A DNA stretch of 64,000 nt, from positions 1 through 64,000 of the forward strand of contig JAFGGC010000026.1 in NCBI GenBank assembly GCA_016930715.1, in the 5' to 3' direction. Each line of letters begins with the position of its first letter. Positions within the stretch are counted from its first letter, which is position 1. The stretch is from Endomicrobiales bacterium. Its GTDB lineage: Bacteria; Elusimicrobiota; Endomicrobiia; Endomicrobiales; JAFGGC01. This document shows, in pieces, positions 22,279 to 31,492 of this stretch. The notes under the pieces were generated by a model. It worked only from the letters and a program-made list of their open reading frames with translations, made no database searches and was not told the DNA's origin. The position numbers and the translations under genes are program-made.

Positions 22279-23573
22279 AAAAATTCAGCGGCAAGCGAAG
22301 CCAGCGTGCTCCTTTCGCTCTTGGTGAAACTGAGGTGGCCGAAGATCTCCTGGCCCTTGAACCTTTCAACCAGGTAAGTGAGGCCGTTCGAGGCAACGTC
22401 AAGATAGGGGTCGTCGATCTGGTAAGGGTCGCCGGTCAATACGATCTTGGTACCGCTGCCGGCCCTTGATATTATGGTTTTTATCTCGTGCGGGGTGAGG
22501 TTCTGAGCGTCGTCTATGATCATATACTGGTTGGGAAGGGATCGGCCTCGGATGTAGGTCAGGGCTTCTATCTCTATCTGTCCGGTCGAGAAAAAATACT
22601 GCACCTTGTCTTCTACCTTTTCGTCGTGGTGGGTCCTGTCTATCAGGAATTCAAGGTTGTCGTAAATGGCCCCCATCCAGGACGTGAGCTTTTCTTCCTT
22701 GGTTCCGGGAAGGAACCCAAGGTCCCTTCCGACCGGGACTATGGGTCGCGCGATGAAAAGCCTCCTGAACTGCCTTTCCTCGACGGTCTTTTGAAGGCCG
22801 CACGCGAGCGAAAGCAGCGTCTTGCCGGCCCCGGGGATGCCTATGAGCGTGACGAGGTTGACGTCGTTGCAAAGGAGGAGCTCGATGGCGAAGCGCTGCT
22901 CTATGTTGAGCGCCTTGAGGCCCCAGGGGTTGGCGTTGAGGTGGAAAAGAGGGATAAGCATCTTTTTTTGAGCGTTGTATTTTGTCAGCGCGCTTTTCGA
23001 GGAACCGTTTTCGTCCCGTAGTATGACTCCTTCGTTCGGATAGAAATCGTTCTTCAGCGTGACTTTTTCCTCCTTGTAGAACTGGTCTATCTTTTCTCCG
23101 GGGACTTTAAGCTCGCGCCATCCCGTGTAGAGCTCTTCGATTTTTACCTTTTCCTTTTCGTAGTCCTGGGCGTCTATTCCGAGAGCCTCGGCCTTTATGC
23201 GAAGGTTTATGTCCTTTGTTATGAAAATTACCTTCTCACCTTTTGACTGAAGGGAAAGCGCGACGCCGAGTATGTGGTGGTCTGCTTTCGGCGTTATGAG
23301 CTCCTTGGGGACCTGGACCTCGTGGTCCAGCATTATTATGATCGTGCCGCCGTTCTTTATTTTAACGCCGGAATGGAGTTTCCCTTTTATCCTCAAAGAG
23401 TCGAGGCGGCGCGATATCAGGCGCGCGCTCCTGCCCCTTTCATCGTTTAGGCGCTTGAAACCGTCAAGTTCCTCTATAACGGTCATCGGCAGGACTACTT
23501 TATTGTCGGCGAAGGAAAATATGGCTTCAGGGTCGTGGAGCAGAACGTTGGTGTCTAAAACGAATGTTTTCAC
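22275..23573 (-). CDS. PIN-PhoH fusion ATPase/ribonuclease
   Basis: 432 aa. The N-terminal PIN domain (VLDTNVLLHDP, VIEELDGFK, ITKDINLRIKA with conserved acidic residues) is joined to a C-terminal PhoH NTPase (GIPGAGKTLLSLACG Walker A near residue 250, YMIIDDAQNLTPHE Walker B). This is the PhoH2/YlaK type, proposed to unwind and cut RNA. The GTG at 23573 has GAGG 8 nt upstream and gives the family-typical beginning MKTFVLDTNVLL; an in-frame GTG 9 nt earlier is possible. The first gene of the run that ends with phoB-phoR, an interesting association given that E. coli phoH is phosphate-starvation induced. Confidence 0.9.
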   Translation of the reverse strand: MKTFVLDTNVLLHDPEAIFSFADNKVVLPMTVIEELDGFKRLNDERGRSARLISRRLDSLRIKGKLHSGVKIKNGGTIIIMLDHEVQVPKELITPKADHHILGVALSLQSKGEKVIFITKDINLRIKAEALGIDAQDYEKEKVKIEELYTGWRELKVPGEKIDQFYKEEKVTLKNDFYPNEGVILRDENGSSKSALTKYNAQKKMLIPLFHLNANPWGLKALNIEQRFAIELLLCNDVNLVTLIGIPGAGKTLLSLACGLQKTVEERQFRRLFIARPIVPVGRDLGFLPGTKEEKLTSWMGAIYDNLEFLIDRTHHDEKVEDKVQYFFSTGQIEIEALTYIRGRSLPNQYMIIDDAQNLTPHEIKTIISRAGSGTKIVLTGDPYQIDDPYLDVASNGLTYLVERFKGQEIFGHLSFTKSERSTLASLAAEFL

Positions 23574-23626
23574 CTTTGGCACCTCATAGAGTAAATTTTA
23601 AAAAGACTGTTCCGGTTGAATGCGGA

Positions 23627-24382
23627 CTAGAAATTAAAGCTCATCAAGATGCCCAGATCGTGAGATTTATTGGTGAGCCCGAAAAGAAGGGCGCAGGTCA
23701 GCTTTCTTTCCGCCGTCATCAAGTATTCAAGCCCCGGTGCGATATAGGCCTCGTTGAAATCCGAGTCCAGCACGTCGTTTCCCCCCGATTTGTCCTTGGC
23801 ATGGCTCATTCCTTTGAATTCACCGAAGAACTTGTAACTCTCGTCGTAGTCGTAACCGGCACCGACGTGGTAATAGAAGATGTTGCCGTGTTGATAATCG
23901 TCCTTGTTCTTTGCGTTGAGGCGGATGCCGAGGCCGAAATATCCCAGCACGTCGGATATTTTTTTCTCGGCGACCCAGTGGACCAGCATGTCCACCGAGC
24001 CGGTGCCGATATTGTTCTTGGAGTCTCCCGTCGGAAGAGAAAAGGCGAACTCTCCGGCAATGCGAGGGAGGCCTTCGGAATTCTCCGTGAAAAGGTATTT
24101 TACTCCGATTAGAAGGTCGCTGGCGCCCCCGTTGCCGTCATACGTGCGAAGGCCCCACCTGCCGGCGGTTTCAAGCCGCGGGCCAACGCCGTAGGCGAAC
24201 TGGAAAGGGACCTCCCAGAATTTTTCGCCCGCCGTGAAAGTCCCCGAGAGCTGATAGGTGTTTTGGGAGAGCACCTTGAGGTCGAGGCCCGGATGCCAGG
24301 GTTCGAGAATGTTGATGCGAGCCGACAGCGGCAGTGACGTGACGGTAAAAATAACGGCGATAACAGCTAAACGTTTCATCAT
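23627..24382 (-). CDS. Outer-membrane beta-barrel protein (transporter/MetA-like family)
   Basis: 251 aa. Signal peptide MMKRLAVIAVIFTVTSLPLS followed by alternating strands with aromatic girdles and a terminal Phe (LGILMSFNF), typical of an outer-membrane barrel. The FAYGVGPRLETAGRWGLR and EFAFSLPTGDSK segments resemble the Phenol_MetA_deg-type barrel family, whose substrates are mostly unknown. The start overlaps the WecA-like gene stop (ATGA), so it is translated with the polysaccharide cluster. The reading frame extends further upstream but only inside the preceding gene. Confidence 0.78.
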   Translation of the reverse strand: MMKRLAVIAVIFTVTSLPLSARINILEPWHPGLDLKVLSQNTYQLSGTFTAGEKFWEVPFQFAYGVGPRLETAGRWGLRTYDGNGGASDLLIGVKYLFTENSEGLPRIAGEFAFSLPTGDSKNNIGTGSVDMLVHWVAEKKISDVLGYFGLGIRLNAKNKDDYQHGNIFYYHVGAGYDYDESYKFFGEFKGMSHAKDKSGGNDVLDSDFNEAYIAPGLEYLMTAERKLTCALLFGLTNKSHDLGILMSFNF

Positions 24383-25548
24383 TGTGTCCTTTCGTTTTTT
24401 GTTTTTTCCTTGCCGGTTTCGTACTCGTGCCTTCCTATTATCATCAGCACGACTATTATCGTAAAAATAAAAACGGACTGAAGTAGCATTATGAGAGAAC
24501 CCCTCGTTCCGGTCGTCCTTATGACCAGGGCCCCAAGCCCGAGGCATATGTTGACCAGGATTATGAAAAATACAGTATTTGTTTCCGAGAACTTCAGGTG
24601 CATCAGGCGGTGGTGGAAGTGGTCGCGCCCGGCGTACTCGAGCCATTCCTTGAAGTTGCGGACGAGCCCCTTTCTTATCCTTGATATCGTGGTGTATATC
24701 ATGTCGAAGATGGGTATGCCGAGTATCAGAAGCGGCGTGGAGAAAGCGACGGTCGCGTTGTTGTTGGCCCAGGTGCCCATCACGGCAAGGCCAGCTATCA
24801 GAAATCCCATGAACGTCGCGCCGGAATCGCCCAGGAACACGCTTGCCCTGTGCCAGTTGTACGGAAGGAACCCCGCGCAGGCGCCTATGAGCGCCATCGT
24901 GAGCCACACGAGGTGCTCCTGCCCGCTCGGCCAGGCAATCAGGAAGAAAAACAGAGATGAAACCGCCACCATGCTCGCGGCGAGGCCGTCTACGCCGTCA
25001 AGGAAGTTAATGGCGTTGGCGAGGCCTATCAGCCAGATTATTGTCAGGGCGCCTTCAATGAAGTTCGCGGCGAACCAGTCGTTGGGAATGAATGTGATGC
25101 ATACCCCGTTAAGGACGACGACGAGCCCCGCGCCGATCTGTATGATAAGCCTCATCGTGGCCGGGAGCGGGCGGATGTCGTCGAGGAGCCCGAGGATGTA
25201 AATGATCGAGCTTCCTACCACCAGGCCCGTCAGCTGCTGCGAGAACTGGAAATTCCTGATGACCGTCATAATGAAGGCTATGAATATGGCAAGGCCTCCG
25301 ATCCTTGGTATGGGAGACTGGTGGATCTTGCGCGCGGAATCCGGGAAGTCGAGTATCCCGAGCCTTCTGGCTATGATTATAGACAAGGGCGTGGCAAGCT
25401 GCGAGATGATGAAAGCCACTATGAAGACGTAGAGCCACCGGATATTTTCCACCCACGCCCAGGTTCCTCCTTTCGGTTGAAGGAGAAGGACTGCCAGAAT
25501 TATCAGTAGGGCCGTATAGGCCTTTTTGACAGACGCACTAAAATTCAT
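24379..25548 (-). CDS. MraY/WecA-family undecaprenyl-phosphate glycosyl-1-phosphate transferase
   Basis: 389 aa integral membrane enzyme that loads the first sugar-1-phosphate onto undecaprenyl phosphate. Family motifs: RKIHQSPIPRIGG (substrate loop), LGLLDDIRPL (DDxx), ANAINFLDGVDGLAA (NxxNxxDGxDG) and VFLGDSGATFMG. About eleven membrane helices. The GRDHFHHRL loop near residue 310 is the HHR-type recognition loop of WecA rather than MraY. It is the likely initiating enzyme of the polysaccharide cluster that lies upstream of it. Overlaps the PIG-L gene by 11 nt. Confidence 0.92.
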   Translation of the reverse strand: MNFSASVKKAYTALLIILAVLLLQPKGGTWAWVENIRWLYVFIVAFIISQLATPLSIIIARRLGILDFPDSARKIHQSPIPRIGGLAIFIAFIMTVIRNFQFSQQLTGLVVGSSIIYILGLLDDIRPLPATMRLIIQIGAGLVVVLNGVCITFIPNDWFAANFIEGALTIIWLIGLANAINFLDGVDGLAASMVAVSSLFFFLIAWPSGQEHLVWLTMALIGACAGFLPYNWHRASVFLGDSGATFMGFLIAGLAVMGTWANNNATVAFSTPLLILGIPIFDMIYTTISRIRKGLVRNFKEWLEYAGRDHFHHRLMHLKFSETNTVFFIILVNICLGLGALVIRTTGTRGSLIMLLQSVFIFTIIVVLMIIGRHEYETGKEKTKNERTQ

Positions 25549-26164
25549 CTATCTTGTCCAATGAAAGCCTCAAAGGCACGAACCCTTCGGCGTATTTCAC
25601 GCGGTTTTGAACGCCGCGGAAAAGAGCCGTCGACTTGGCCGCTTCGAGTATCGAAAGATTCGCTATTCTCGTCGCGAAGACCTGCGATTTGTGCGCCTTG
25701 AGGAGAGATACTTTTTTATCAAGCACCTTGCCGATGTCGACGAAAACGCTTGCGGGCGTGAAATCAAACGTGCTTGGCACTTCGTAAAAAAGCACGTTCT
25801 GCACGTACCTCGCGGCCGTTATCGTTGCCTGGGACACGTTGCGGTGGTCCTGGTGCGTGTCTTTCGGGTGTATGGTGAATATGAGGTCGGGTTTAATCTT
25901 TTTGATGAAAAACTCTATGGTGTTTATGGTTTCCTTCTGGAGAGGGATCTGCGTGTCGGAGAAACGCCCCCAGAAAAGCTTCGCTTTTAGAAGCCTGGCA
26001 GCGTTTTCCTGTTCCTTCTGCCTCCTGTCGGGTTTTCCGCCAAGGTCTCCGCGCGTCATGATAAGGAGACTGATATCGTGCCTGGCCTTCGCGAGCTTGT
26101 AGAGCGTTCCGCCGCATCCGTACTCAAGATCATCCGGGTGTGCACCGATAGCAAGGATCTTCAT
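25538..26164 (-). CDS. PIG-L (LmbE) family deacetylase
   Basis: 208 aa zinc-dependent N-deacetylase. Metal motifs AHPDDLEYGCGG (residues 8-19) and HPKDTHQDH near residue 98 are intact. Family members deacetylate GlcNAc-type sugars, lipid-linked or free. In this cluster a lipid-linked or nucleotide N-acetyl sugar is a plausible substrate, by context. Length is at the short end for the family but complete. Confidence 0.9.
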   Translation of the reverse strand: MKILAIGAHPDDLEYGCGGTLYKLAKARHDISLLIMTRGDLGGKPDRRQKEQENAARLLKAKLFWGRFSDTQIPLQKETINTIEFFIKKIKPDLIFTIHPKDTHQDHRNVSQATITAARYVQNVLFYEVPSTFDFTPASVFVDIGKVLDKKVSLLKAHKSQVFATRIANLSILEAAKSTALFRGVQNRVKYAEGFVPLRLSLDKIDEF

Positions 26165-26174
26165 TTCCGCTCCG

Positions 26175-26975
26175 TTAAAGTGAAAGACTTCTCACCGTTT
26201 CGTTGACAACTTCGTCATCAATATTTTTAGAATTTTTGCCGTAACCTGTCAAGAGCGCGGAATCGCAGAGCTGGTTTATGCGCCTTGGAATGCCTCCCGA
26301 ACGTTCGTGCAGTATGTTAACGGCCGCATCAGTGAAGATCTCCGGCGCTCCTCCGGAAACCTTCAGGCGGTGGTGAATGTACTGCTCGGTCTCCGACCTG
26401 TTGAGCGGTTCGAGGTAGAAGCGCATCGCTATGCGTTGGTTCAGCTGCTTGTTCGTCTCTATCTTGTCCCTGAGCTCGGGCTGGCCGAGTATGAGAAGCG
26501 TCAGCAGGAACCTGTCCTCGAACTGGAAATTGAGCAGCAGGCGTAGTTCTTCGAATATGTTCCTGTCCTCTATGGCGTGGGCTTCGTCAACGACTATCAC
26601 GGTTTTCTTGCCGTCGTTGAGGTTGTTCTGAAGCACTTTCTCGAGGGTCATCAGGACGTCGGCCTTGCGGGTCGGCGGGTCGGTCACGCCGAGGTAATAG
26701 GTTATCATCCTCAGCATTTCGACGTCGTCAAGGCGGGGGTTGGTGATTATGGCGACCTTGTACACGGAGCTTTCAAGCTCCTTCATCAGGGCTCTCGCCA
26801 GAAGGGTCTTGCCGCAGCCGTACACGCCGGTCAGAAGCCCGGCGCCTTTTCTCTCCTTCACGACGTAAAGAAGCCTAGTCAGCCCTTCCTCGTGCTGCGG
26901 AGAGTTGTAAAGAAACTTCGGGTCAGGCGTGTTCTCGAAAGGTTTCTCGCTGAAGTTCCAGTATTTTTCGTACAT
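26175..26975 (-). CDS. ExeA/XrtA-associated-type AAA ATPase
   Basis: 266 aa. N-terminal FSEKPFENTPDPKFLYNS is the hallmark start of ExeA-like ATPases, followed by Walker A TGVYGCGKT, Walker B TVIVVDEAHAI, sensor QPELRDKI and the C-terminal helical segment RSGGIPRRINQLCDSALL. Relatives act with peptidoglycan or secretion systems (GspA/ExeA) or in exopolysaccharide clusters with exosortase. No exosortase gene or peptidoglycan-binding domain is present here, so the EPS-associated type is more likely. Confidence 0.85.
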   Translation of the reverse strand: MYEKYWNFSEKPFENTPDPKFLYNSPQHEEGLTRLLYVVKERKGAGLLTGVYGCGKTLLARALMKELESSVYKVAIITNPRLDDVEMLRMITYYLGVTDPPTRKADVLMTLEKVLQNNLNDGKKTVIVVDEAHAIEDRNIFEELRLLLNFQFEDRFLLTLLILGQPELRDKIETNKQLNQRIAMRFYLEPLNRSETEQYIHHRLKVSGGAPEIFTDAAVNILHERSGGIPRRINQLCDSALLTGYGKNSKNIDDEVVNETVRSLSL

Positions 26976-26977
26976 TG

Positions 26978-27664
26978 TCAGGCGTTCCCCAAGATATTTT
27001 TTGCGCTTTCAGGCCCGCAGTTGAAGACAAGGTCCACGATTGAAAGGTACGGTATGAACTCGCCGAAAAGCTGCGGATACCGCGGGTGGCTGAATTCCTG
27101 AAAAACCACCTTTATGTTGTTCTTTTCGAAAAGCTCCATCTCCATATATTCCCTCCCGCCCGCTCCCGAAAGATAGGTATCGGCTCCCGCCTTGATGCAG
27201 ATGTCCACGATCCTCTGGCTGGAAGTCGAGGATACGCCGAATTCAGAAGCAAAACCGCAGCGGGTCCCGATCTTCAAAAACGATGAAAAATAACCTGTTA
27301 TCTCAAGGGAGACGTCCATCAGTTTTTCCCAGTCCTTGGAAAAGAGGCCGGCAAAGAAGCCTTCGTGGTCCTTGAAAAAAGGGGTGCGGCCGTAGTTGTG
27401 CCTGAGGCTTTGCAGGTGTTCGTTCTCCCAGTTTTCATCCGGATTCGTTCTGACTTCCCTGATCTGCTGGAGGTATGAATCCTTGGTGATGACCGGCACG
27501 GTGAGCCAGTGGGCGCCGTTCGGGGTCTTTATCTTGTTCCTGTTCTGGAATTCGCGTTTTTTGTATTGTACGTCGTCAAGGTACACGAAAAGGTCGCATT
27601 TGGCCATTTTGTGGAAATAGCCCAGCCACGGCATGTACTGCGGCTGGTGCACGCTCAAAATCAT
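26978..27664 (-). CDS. WbqC-like family protein
   Basis: 228 aa. The start MILSVHQPQYMPWLGYFHKM is the defining WbqC signature, with FVYLDDVQYKKREFQNRNKI and YLSGAGGREYM further on. WbqC proteins occur in O-antigen and capsule clusters and are thought to modify sugars or transfer acyl/amino groups, but the exact reaction is not established. It precedes the AAA ATPase gene by 2 nt. Confidence 0.88.
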   Translation of the reverse strand: MILSVHQPQYMPWLGYFHKMAKCDLFVYLDDVQYKKREFQNRNKIKTPNGAHWLTVPVITKDSYLQQIREVRTNPDENWENEHLQSLRHNYGRTPFFKDHEGFFAGLFSKDWEKLMDVSLEITGYFSSFLKIGTRCGFASEFGVSSTSSQRIVDICIKAGADTYLSGAGGREYMEMELFEKNNIKVVFQEFSHPRYPQLFGEFIPYLSIVDLVFNCGPESAKNILGNA

Positions 27665-27695
27665 GGCTTAATTATAGCAGAATTTTCAGGATATT

Positions 27696-29138
27696 TCATC
27701 TTTTGGCAACAAAAACAGGGTTGAAGTACACGAAATTGGGGAATCGCTCCGTCACCACTACCCTGTAGTAGTGGAGGCCTTCCGTAAAGGGTTCGGTATC
27801 TTCGAATACGATCTCGGACGGCAGGGCCGCGTCTATGATCTTGAGGAGCTTACCGTCCCTTATGAAATTTAGCTTCGCGGATTTTATGGTATTTGAAGCC
27901 GAACCGATGTTAACGTATATCCTCGGATTGCCGGAATGCGCGATTGTGGCGCCTGGCAGGGCCGAGTTCTTTCCGCTTTTCACCGAATAGCCCATTACGA
28001 TGAACGTGTCGGAAGCCGAGCGCCTGAGAACGAAGAAACGCCCGGCCTTAAGGGCGGACAATATATCCTCTTTGGTTTTGGCGCCGGCCCAGACCACGTT
28101 CTGTATGTCGTTTATGCTGTCGGATACTTCTCCGTAATCGAGTTCCCCGAAAGCCCACGCTGGTTTCTGCCTTTTTCCAACGCAGTATTCAAGAAGAACC
28201 TCGTCCCAGTATCCGCCGACAGAGCCGCATTTTCCCATTCCTTCCGCGAATACGGCGAAACCGGTGTAGTTGAAGGTTTTAAGCAGGCTTTCGGGGTAGG
28301 GGTTCGTGTCTATCTTTACCGGCCCGATTACTTCTCCCCGCTCCCAGTTCCTCGCCTCTGGATGCGCCCATACGGTTACCGCGCCCCTGGAGTCGGCGTA
28401 GTCAATGAGGTTCTGATAGGGTTTCTCTCCCGTCGGCCCCGAATACTGGTCGAAATGCAGATTCTTGAAAGGGTAGTTATACGCCAGCAGAAGAAGCCCG
28501 CAGGCGATGAGAATAAACCTCAATTTCCTGTAGGGTATGCCTATCAGGATAAGCAGTAAGGGCCAGAGCTTGAGAGCGCTGAATTCGCCGGCATTGAAGT
28601 TGGAGACGAGAGGAAGGTTCTTGTAATCCTCGGGATTCTCAAGGCCAATGACGAGCATGTGTTTGTGCCAGTTGTTCATCGTTAGCGTTTTCTTGGCGGG
28701 GTTCCCCGTCCAATAGTAGAATGGCGCGGACTCCACGCCGGGTATAAGGACGATACCGGGGTACTCTTCCTGCAGTTCGGATATACCGTTGAGGTATTTT
28801 GCCGGACCTTCCGAAAGGACGCTCTTTTTAGAGTACGAAACCTTGGCGAGTTTCCTGAACGGCCAAATACCGTATTCCCATTTCATTATGTCGTGGTCGT
28901 TGAAAACCACCGCGTCTATGCCGTTCTCTTCGGCTTTGGACAAGGTCTTTCGCGCGTCGACTACCTTGTCGCCGCTGTAGGTTGAGTGAACGTGCATGAC
29001 ACATGAATACTGTTCAAGTTTTTCAGAGGCGGCAGAACCGGCTGTTAGAAAAGCCCATATTAAAGCGGAACAGCCAAGGAACCGCGTCAAAACGCCCGGT
29101 TTCAAGAAAGATTCATTTATTTTCGATGAACAATTCAT
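27696..29138 (-). CDS. Secreted or membrane-anchored PHP-domain metallohydrolase
   Basis: 480 aa from the ATG at 29138. A hydrophobic N-terminal segment (about residues 19-36) with AGSAAS looks like a signal peptide, and a second hydrophobic segment lies near 195-225 (LWPLLLILIGIPYRKL). PHP motifs: MHVHSTYSGD, VFNDHDIM, GVESAPFY, WAHPEARNW and the later FGELDYGE. Relatives include CehA/McbA-type and uncharacterised EPS-cluster PHP proteins. The gene begins inside the 3' end of the glycosyltransferase gene; the exact start is uncertain because no clear ribosome binding site is seen. Confidence 0.72.
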   Translation of the reverse strand: MNCSSKINESFLKPGVLTRFLGCSALIWAFLTAGSAASEKLEQYSCVMHVHSTYSGDKVVDARKTLSKAEENGIDAVVFNDHDIMKWEYGIWPFRKLAKVSYSKKSVLSEGPAKYLNGISELQEEYPGIVLIPGVESAPFYYWTGNPAKKTLTMNNWHKHMLVIGLENPEDYKNLPLVSNFNAGEFSALKLWPLLLILIGIPYRKLRFILIACGLLLLAYNYPFKNLHFDQYSGPTGEKPYQNLIDYADSRGAVTVWAHPEARNWERGEVIGPVKIDTNPYPESLLKTFNYTGFAVFAEGMGKCGSVGGYWDEVLLEYCVGKRQKPAWAFGELDYGEVSDSINDIQNVVWAGAKTKEDILSALKAGRFFVLRRSASDTFIVMGYSVKSGKNSALPGATIAHSGNPRIYVNIGSASNTIKSAKLNFIRDGKLLKIIDAALPSEIVFEDTEPFTEGLHYYRVVVTERFPNFVYFNPVFVAKR

Positions 29139-30273
29139 CGTACAGTTTTTCAAGAAGCCCTATCATCCTTTCCGGGCTGAAACGGCAGACGCCTTCGAAT
29201 TTTTCCGTGACGTGGCATTTGCCGGCTTCGCCGAAAGCCCTGCGGAGTACGGCGTCGGCGACGAGTTTCAGGACAGCGTCGGCTATCCTTCCCGGATTTC
29301 CCGGAGGGACGAGAAAGCCCGATCTCCCGTCCAGCACGACGTCGGGTATCCCCTGTACCGAAGACGCCACAACCGGCAGGCCGCTGCCGTGGGCCTCCAC
29401 GAGGGTCTTGCCGAGGCCTTCGTTTAGGGAAGGCTGAACGTATATGTCCATCGCGGACATCAGTTCAGGTACGTCTTTCCTCATTCCGGTGAATATTATC
29501 TTGTCCTGAACGCCGATGTCCCTGGCGGTTTTGACAAGCACCTGGCGCTCGGTGCCGTCGCCCACGATAAGGAACATCACCTCCTGGCGCGTGCCTTCTA
29601 TTATCAATGGCGCGGCCTTGACGAGATTTATTACGCCCTTGACCGGGTCAAGCCTTGAAACGGTTCCGACCAGCACGGTATCGCGCCCGATGCCGAGGGT
29701 GTCACGCGCCTGGTTCCTTTTTGAGCGGCCCTGGTCCGGGATTTCCACGCCGCAGTGTATAACGCGCCATTGCTTTGGGGTGCCGACCCCGAATGCGATT
29801 GATTCCTTCATCTCGCCTTCGGTGAGAGCGACGAGCCTCGTTGTTATCAGCGCGGTCATTCTTTCAAGCAGAACGAACAGGGCCGCCTTCAACCGACCGA
29901 ATTCGTAACCGTAAAAAACGTGACCGTGGGGCGTGTGGACGATGTTTTTTATTCCGGCCAGAAAAGCCGCCCACCTTCCTATGAATCCCGCTTTTGAAGA
30001 ATTGGTGTGAACTATATCCGGTTTGAGTGTTTTAAGGATCCTGTATATGTCGTACACGGCTTTTACGTCATACAGCGGCGATATTCTGCGGACGAGCGTG
30101 GGAACGTGGATATTTTTGAAAGTTATGTCGTATGGGTGCGAAAGCGTCGAACCGTAAACAAGTATCGGTTCGAATTTCGCGGGATCGAGCCGTTCGCAGA
30201 CCAGTATAGTGTTTTCGGCCGAGCCGCCTTTTTCCAGCCTTGTGATGATTTGGGCAATTTTAATTTTCGGCAT
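29113..30273 (-). CDS. Glycosyltransferase family 4 protein
   Basis: 386 aa GT-B fold. N-terminal RLEKGGSAENTILVCE acceptor loop, HTNSSKAGFIGRWAA and VHTPHGHVFYG; C-terminal donor half with VSRLDPVKGVINLVKA, and the EX7E motif in PSLNEGLGKTLVEAHGSG. GT4 retaining transferase acting on a lipid-linked glycan at the cytoplasmic face; sugar unknown. It overlaps the upstream GT gene by 14 nt and the PHP gene by 26 nt. Confidence 0.92.
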   Translation of the reverse strand: MPKIKIAQIITRLEKGGSAENTILVCERLDPAKFEPILVYGSTLSHPYDITFKNIHVPTLVRRISPLYDVKAVYDIYRILKTLKPDIVHTNSSKAGFIGRWAAFLAGIKNIVHTPHGHVFYGYEFGRLKAALFVLLERMTALITTRLVALTEGEMKESIAFGVGTPKQWRVIHCGVEIPDQGRSKRNQARDTLGIGRDTVLVGTVSRLDPVKGVINLVKAAPLIIEGTRQEVMFLIVGDGTERQVLVKTARDIGVQDKIIFTGMRKDVPELMSAMDIYVQPSLNEGLGKTLVEAHGSGLPVVASSVQGIPDVVLDGRSGFLVPPGNPGRIADAVLKLVADAVLRRAFGEAGKCHVTEKFEGVCRFSPERMIGLLEKLYDELFIENK

Positions 30274-31492
30274 ATTCCTTGATGAAAAATTCCGAAACCT
30301 TCTCGAACATGACCTCGCGCGAAAAGTTCTTTAAAACGAATTCCCTCGCCGAATTTCTCAGCGATGACACGAGAGCCGGGTCGGCCAAAAGCTGGGATAT
30401 CTTTGAATGTATGGGTTCGTGGCCGGTCCCGTCAATTATGAGCCTTTTGTCGAACTGCGAGAGTATTTCGCTTGTCGCGCCGGCGGGAGTACCAGCGACA
30501 GGCGTTCCGCAGGCCAAAGCTTCCAGCGTAACGAGGCCGAAACCTTCGAGTTCAAGCGTCGGAAGGACGAAGAGATCGGCCGATTCGTAATATGAAGCCA
30601 GAAGATCCTCTTTTATGTATCCCGGGAAGACCACCGATCCTGAGATGCCGAGCTCGACCGATTTCTCCTTGAGCCGGCCGAGAAGCGGGCCCGCCCCGCC
30701 CACGACAAGAAGCGCGTCAGAGCGCTCCTGAAGAAGTTGCTTAAAGGCGATGAGCAGGTTTTCCACCCCCATCCTGGGCACGAGCCTTCTTATCGTTAGT
30801 ATTACGGTTCTTTTTTCCGGCAGGCCGGTTCTCCTTCTTGCCGCAGTCATTCCTCCCGAAGGTTTGAACCTTTCCGTGTCGACCGAAGCCGGTATTTTCA
30901 CGATGCGTTCCTTGTCTATGGCGTGCATTCTTGTCAGGAGCTCCGCCATGAACGAGCTCAAGACTACGATTTTCGATGCCTTTTGAAGGGCGAATTTTTC
31001 AATAAGATTTCTTGCCTGTATGTTTATGAGGTGCCACGGCCATGCGAAAATGTCTGATTTCTTCAGTATCTTGTGGCAGCGGTATTCGAGCTCCCAGGGG
31101 GCCTGGAAAGAATGTACCCGCGGACATCCGTCGGTTTCCGGAACGAACCTTGCCGCCGCGGCGGGTAAGGGGTGATGGAGATTGATAACGTCGGGCTTGA
31201 ATTCCGCGCAGGCGTTTTTGAGCGTTCTCAAACATATAACGATGTCCTTGATGAGAAAAGTCAGCGGATCCGAGGCGTTGTTAACGTACGTGTATACTTT
31301 CACGCCCGGTATCTCTTTTTCGGAGGGTATCCTGCCTCCAGGGTTCCTGAAAAAAATCGCCACGTTATGGCCTTTCTTGATAAGGCCCGAGGCGTAGTCG
31401 AGGAAGACGGCCCCGGCGCCGCCGTAGAAATCAAGCGTGAGGGAGTCTATCGCCATAAGTATGTTCAGGTTCTTTTTTGCGTTTTTATCCAT
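30260..31492 (-). CDS. Glycosyltransferase family 4 protein
   Basis: 410 aa. YGGAGAVFLDYASGLIKKG, INLHHPLPAAAARF and a donor domain with IRRLVPRMGVENLLIAFKQL, then LPTLELEGFGLVTLEALACG (EX7E) and GTPAGATSEI. Standard GT4 architecture. The start lies 8 nt inside the ATP-grasp gene. Probably one of several transferases that build the repeat unit; donor and linkage cannot be read from the sequence. Confidence 0.92.
   Translation of the reverse strand: MDKNAKKNLNILMAIDSLTLDFYGGAGAVFLDYASGLIKKGHNVAIFFRNPGGRIPSEKEIPGVKVYTYVNNASDPLTFLIKDIVICLRTLKNACAEFKPDVINLHHPLPAAAARFVPETDGCPRVHSFQAPWELEYRCHKILKKSDIFAWPWHLINIQARNLIEKFALQKASKIVVLSSFMAELLTRMHAIDKERIVKIPASVDTERFKPSGGMTAARRRTGLPEKRTVILTIRRLVPRMGVENLLIAFKQLLQERSDALLVVGGAGPLLGRLKEKSVELGISGSVVFPGYIKEDLLASYYESADLFVLPTLELEGFGLVTLEALACGTPVAGTPAGATSEILSQFDKRLIIDGTGHEPIHSKISQLLADPALVSSLRNSAREFVLKNFSREVMFEKVSEFFIKEYAEN

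Noticed and set aside
24382-24907. In-frame upstream extension of the outer-membrane protein at 23627
   Set aside because: The additional 175 residues lie inside the WecA-like gene; a signal peptide with a fitting ribosome binding site begins at 24382.
26175-26975. Exosortase (PEP-CTERM) system
   Set aside because: The AAA ATPase resembles the exosortase-associated type, but no exosortase gene or PEP-CTERM tail is present.
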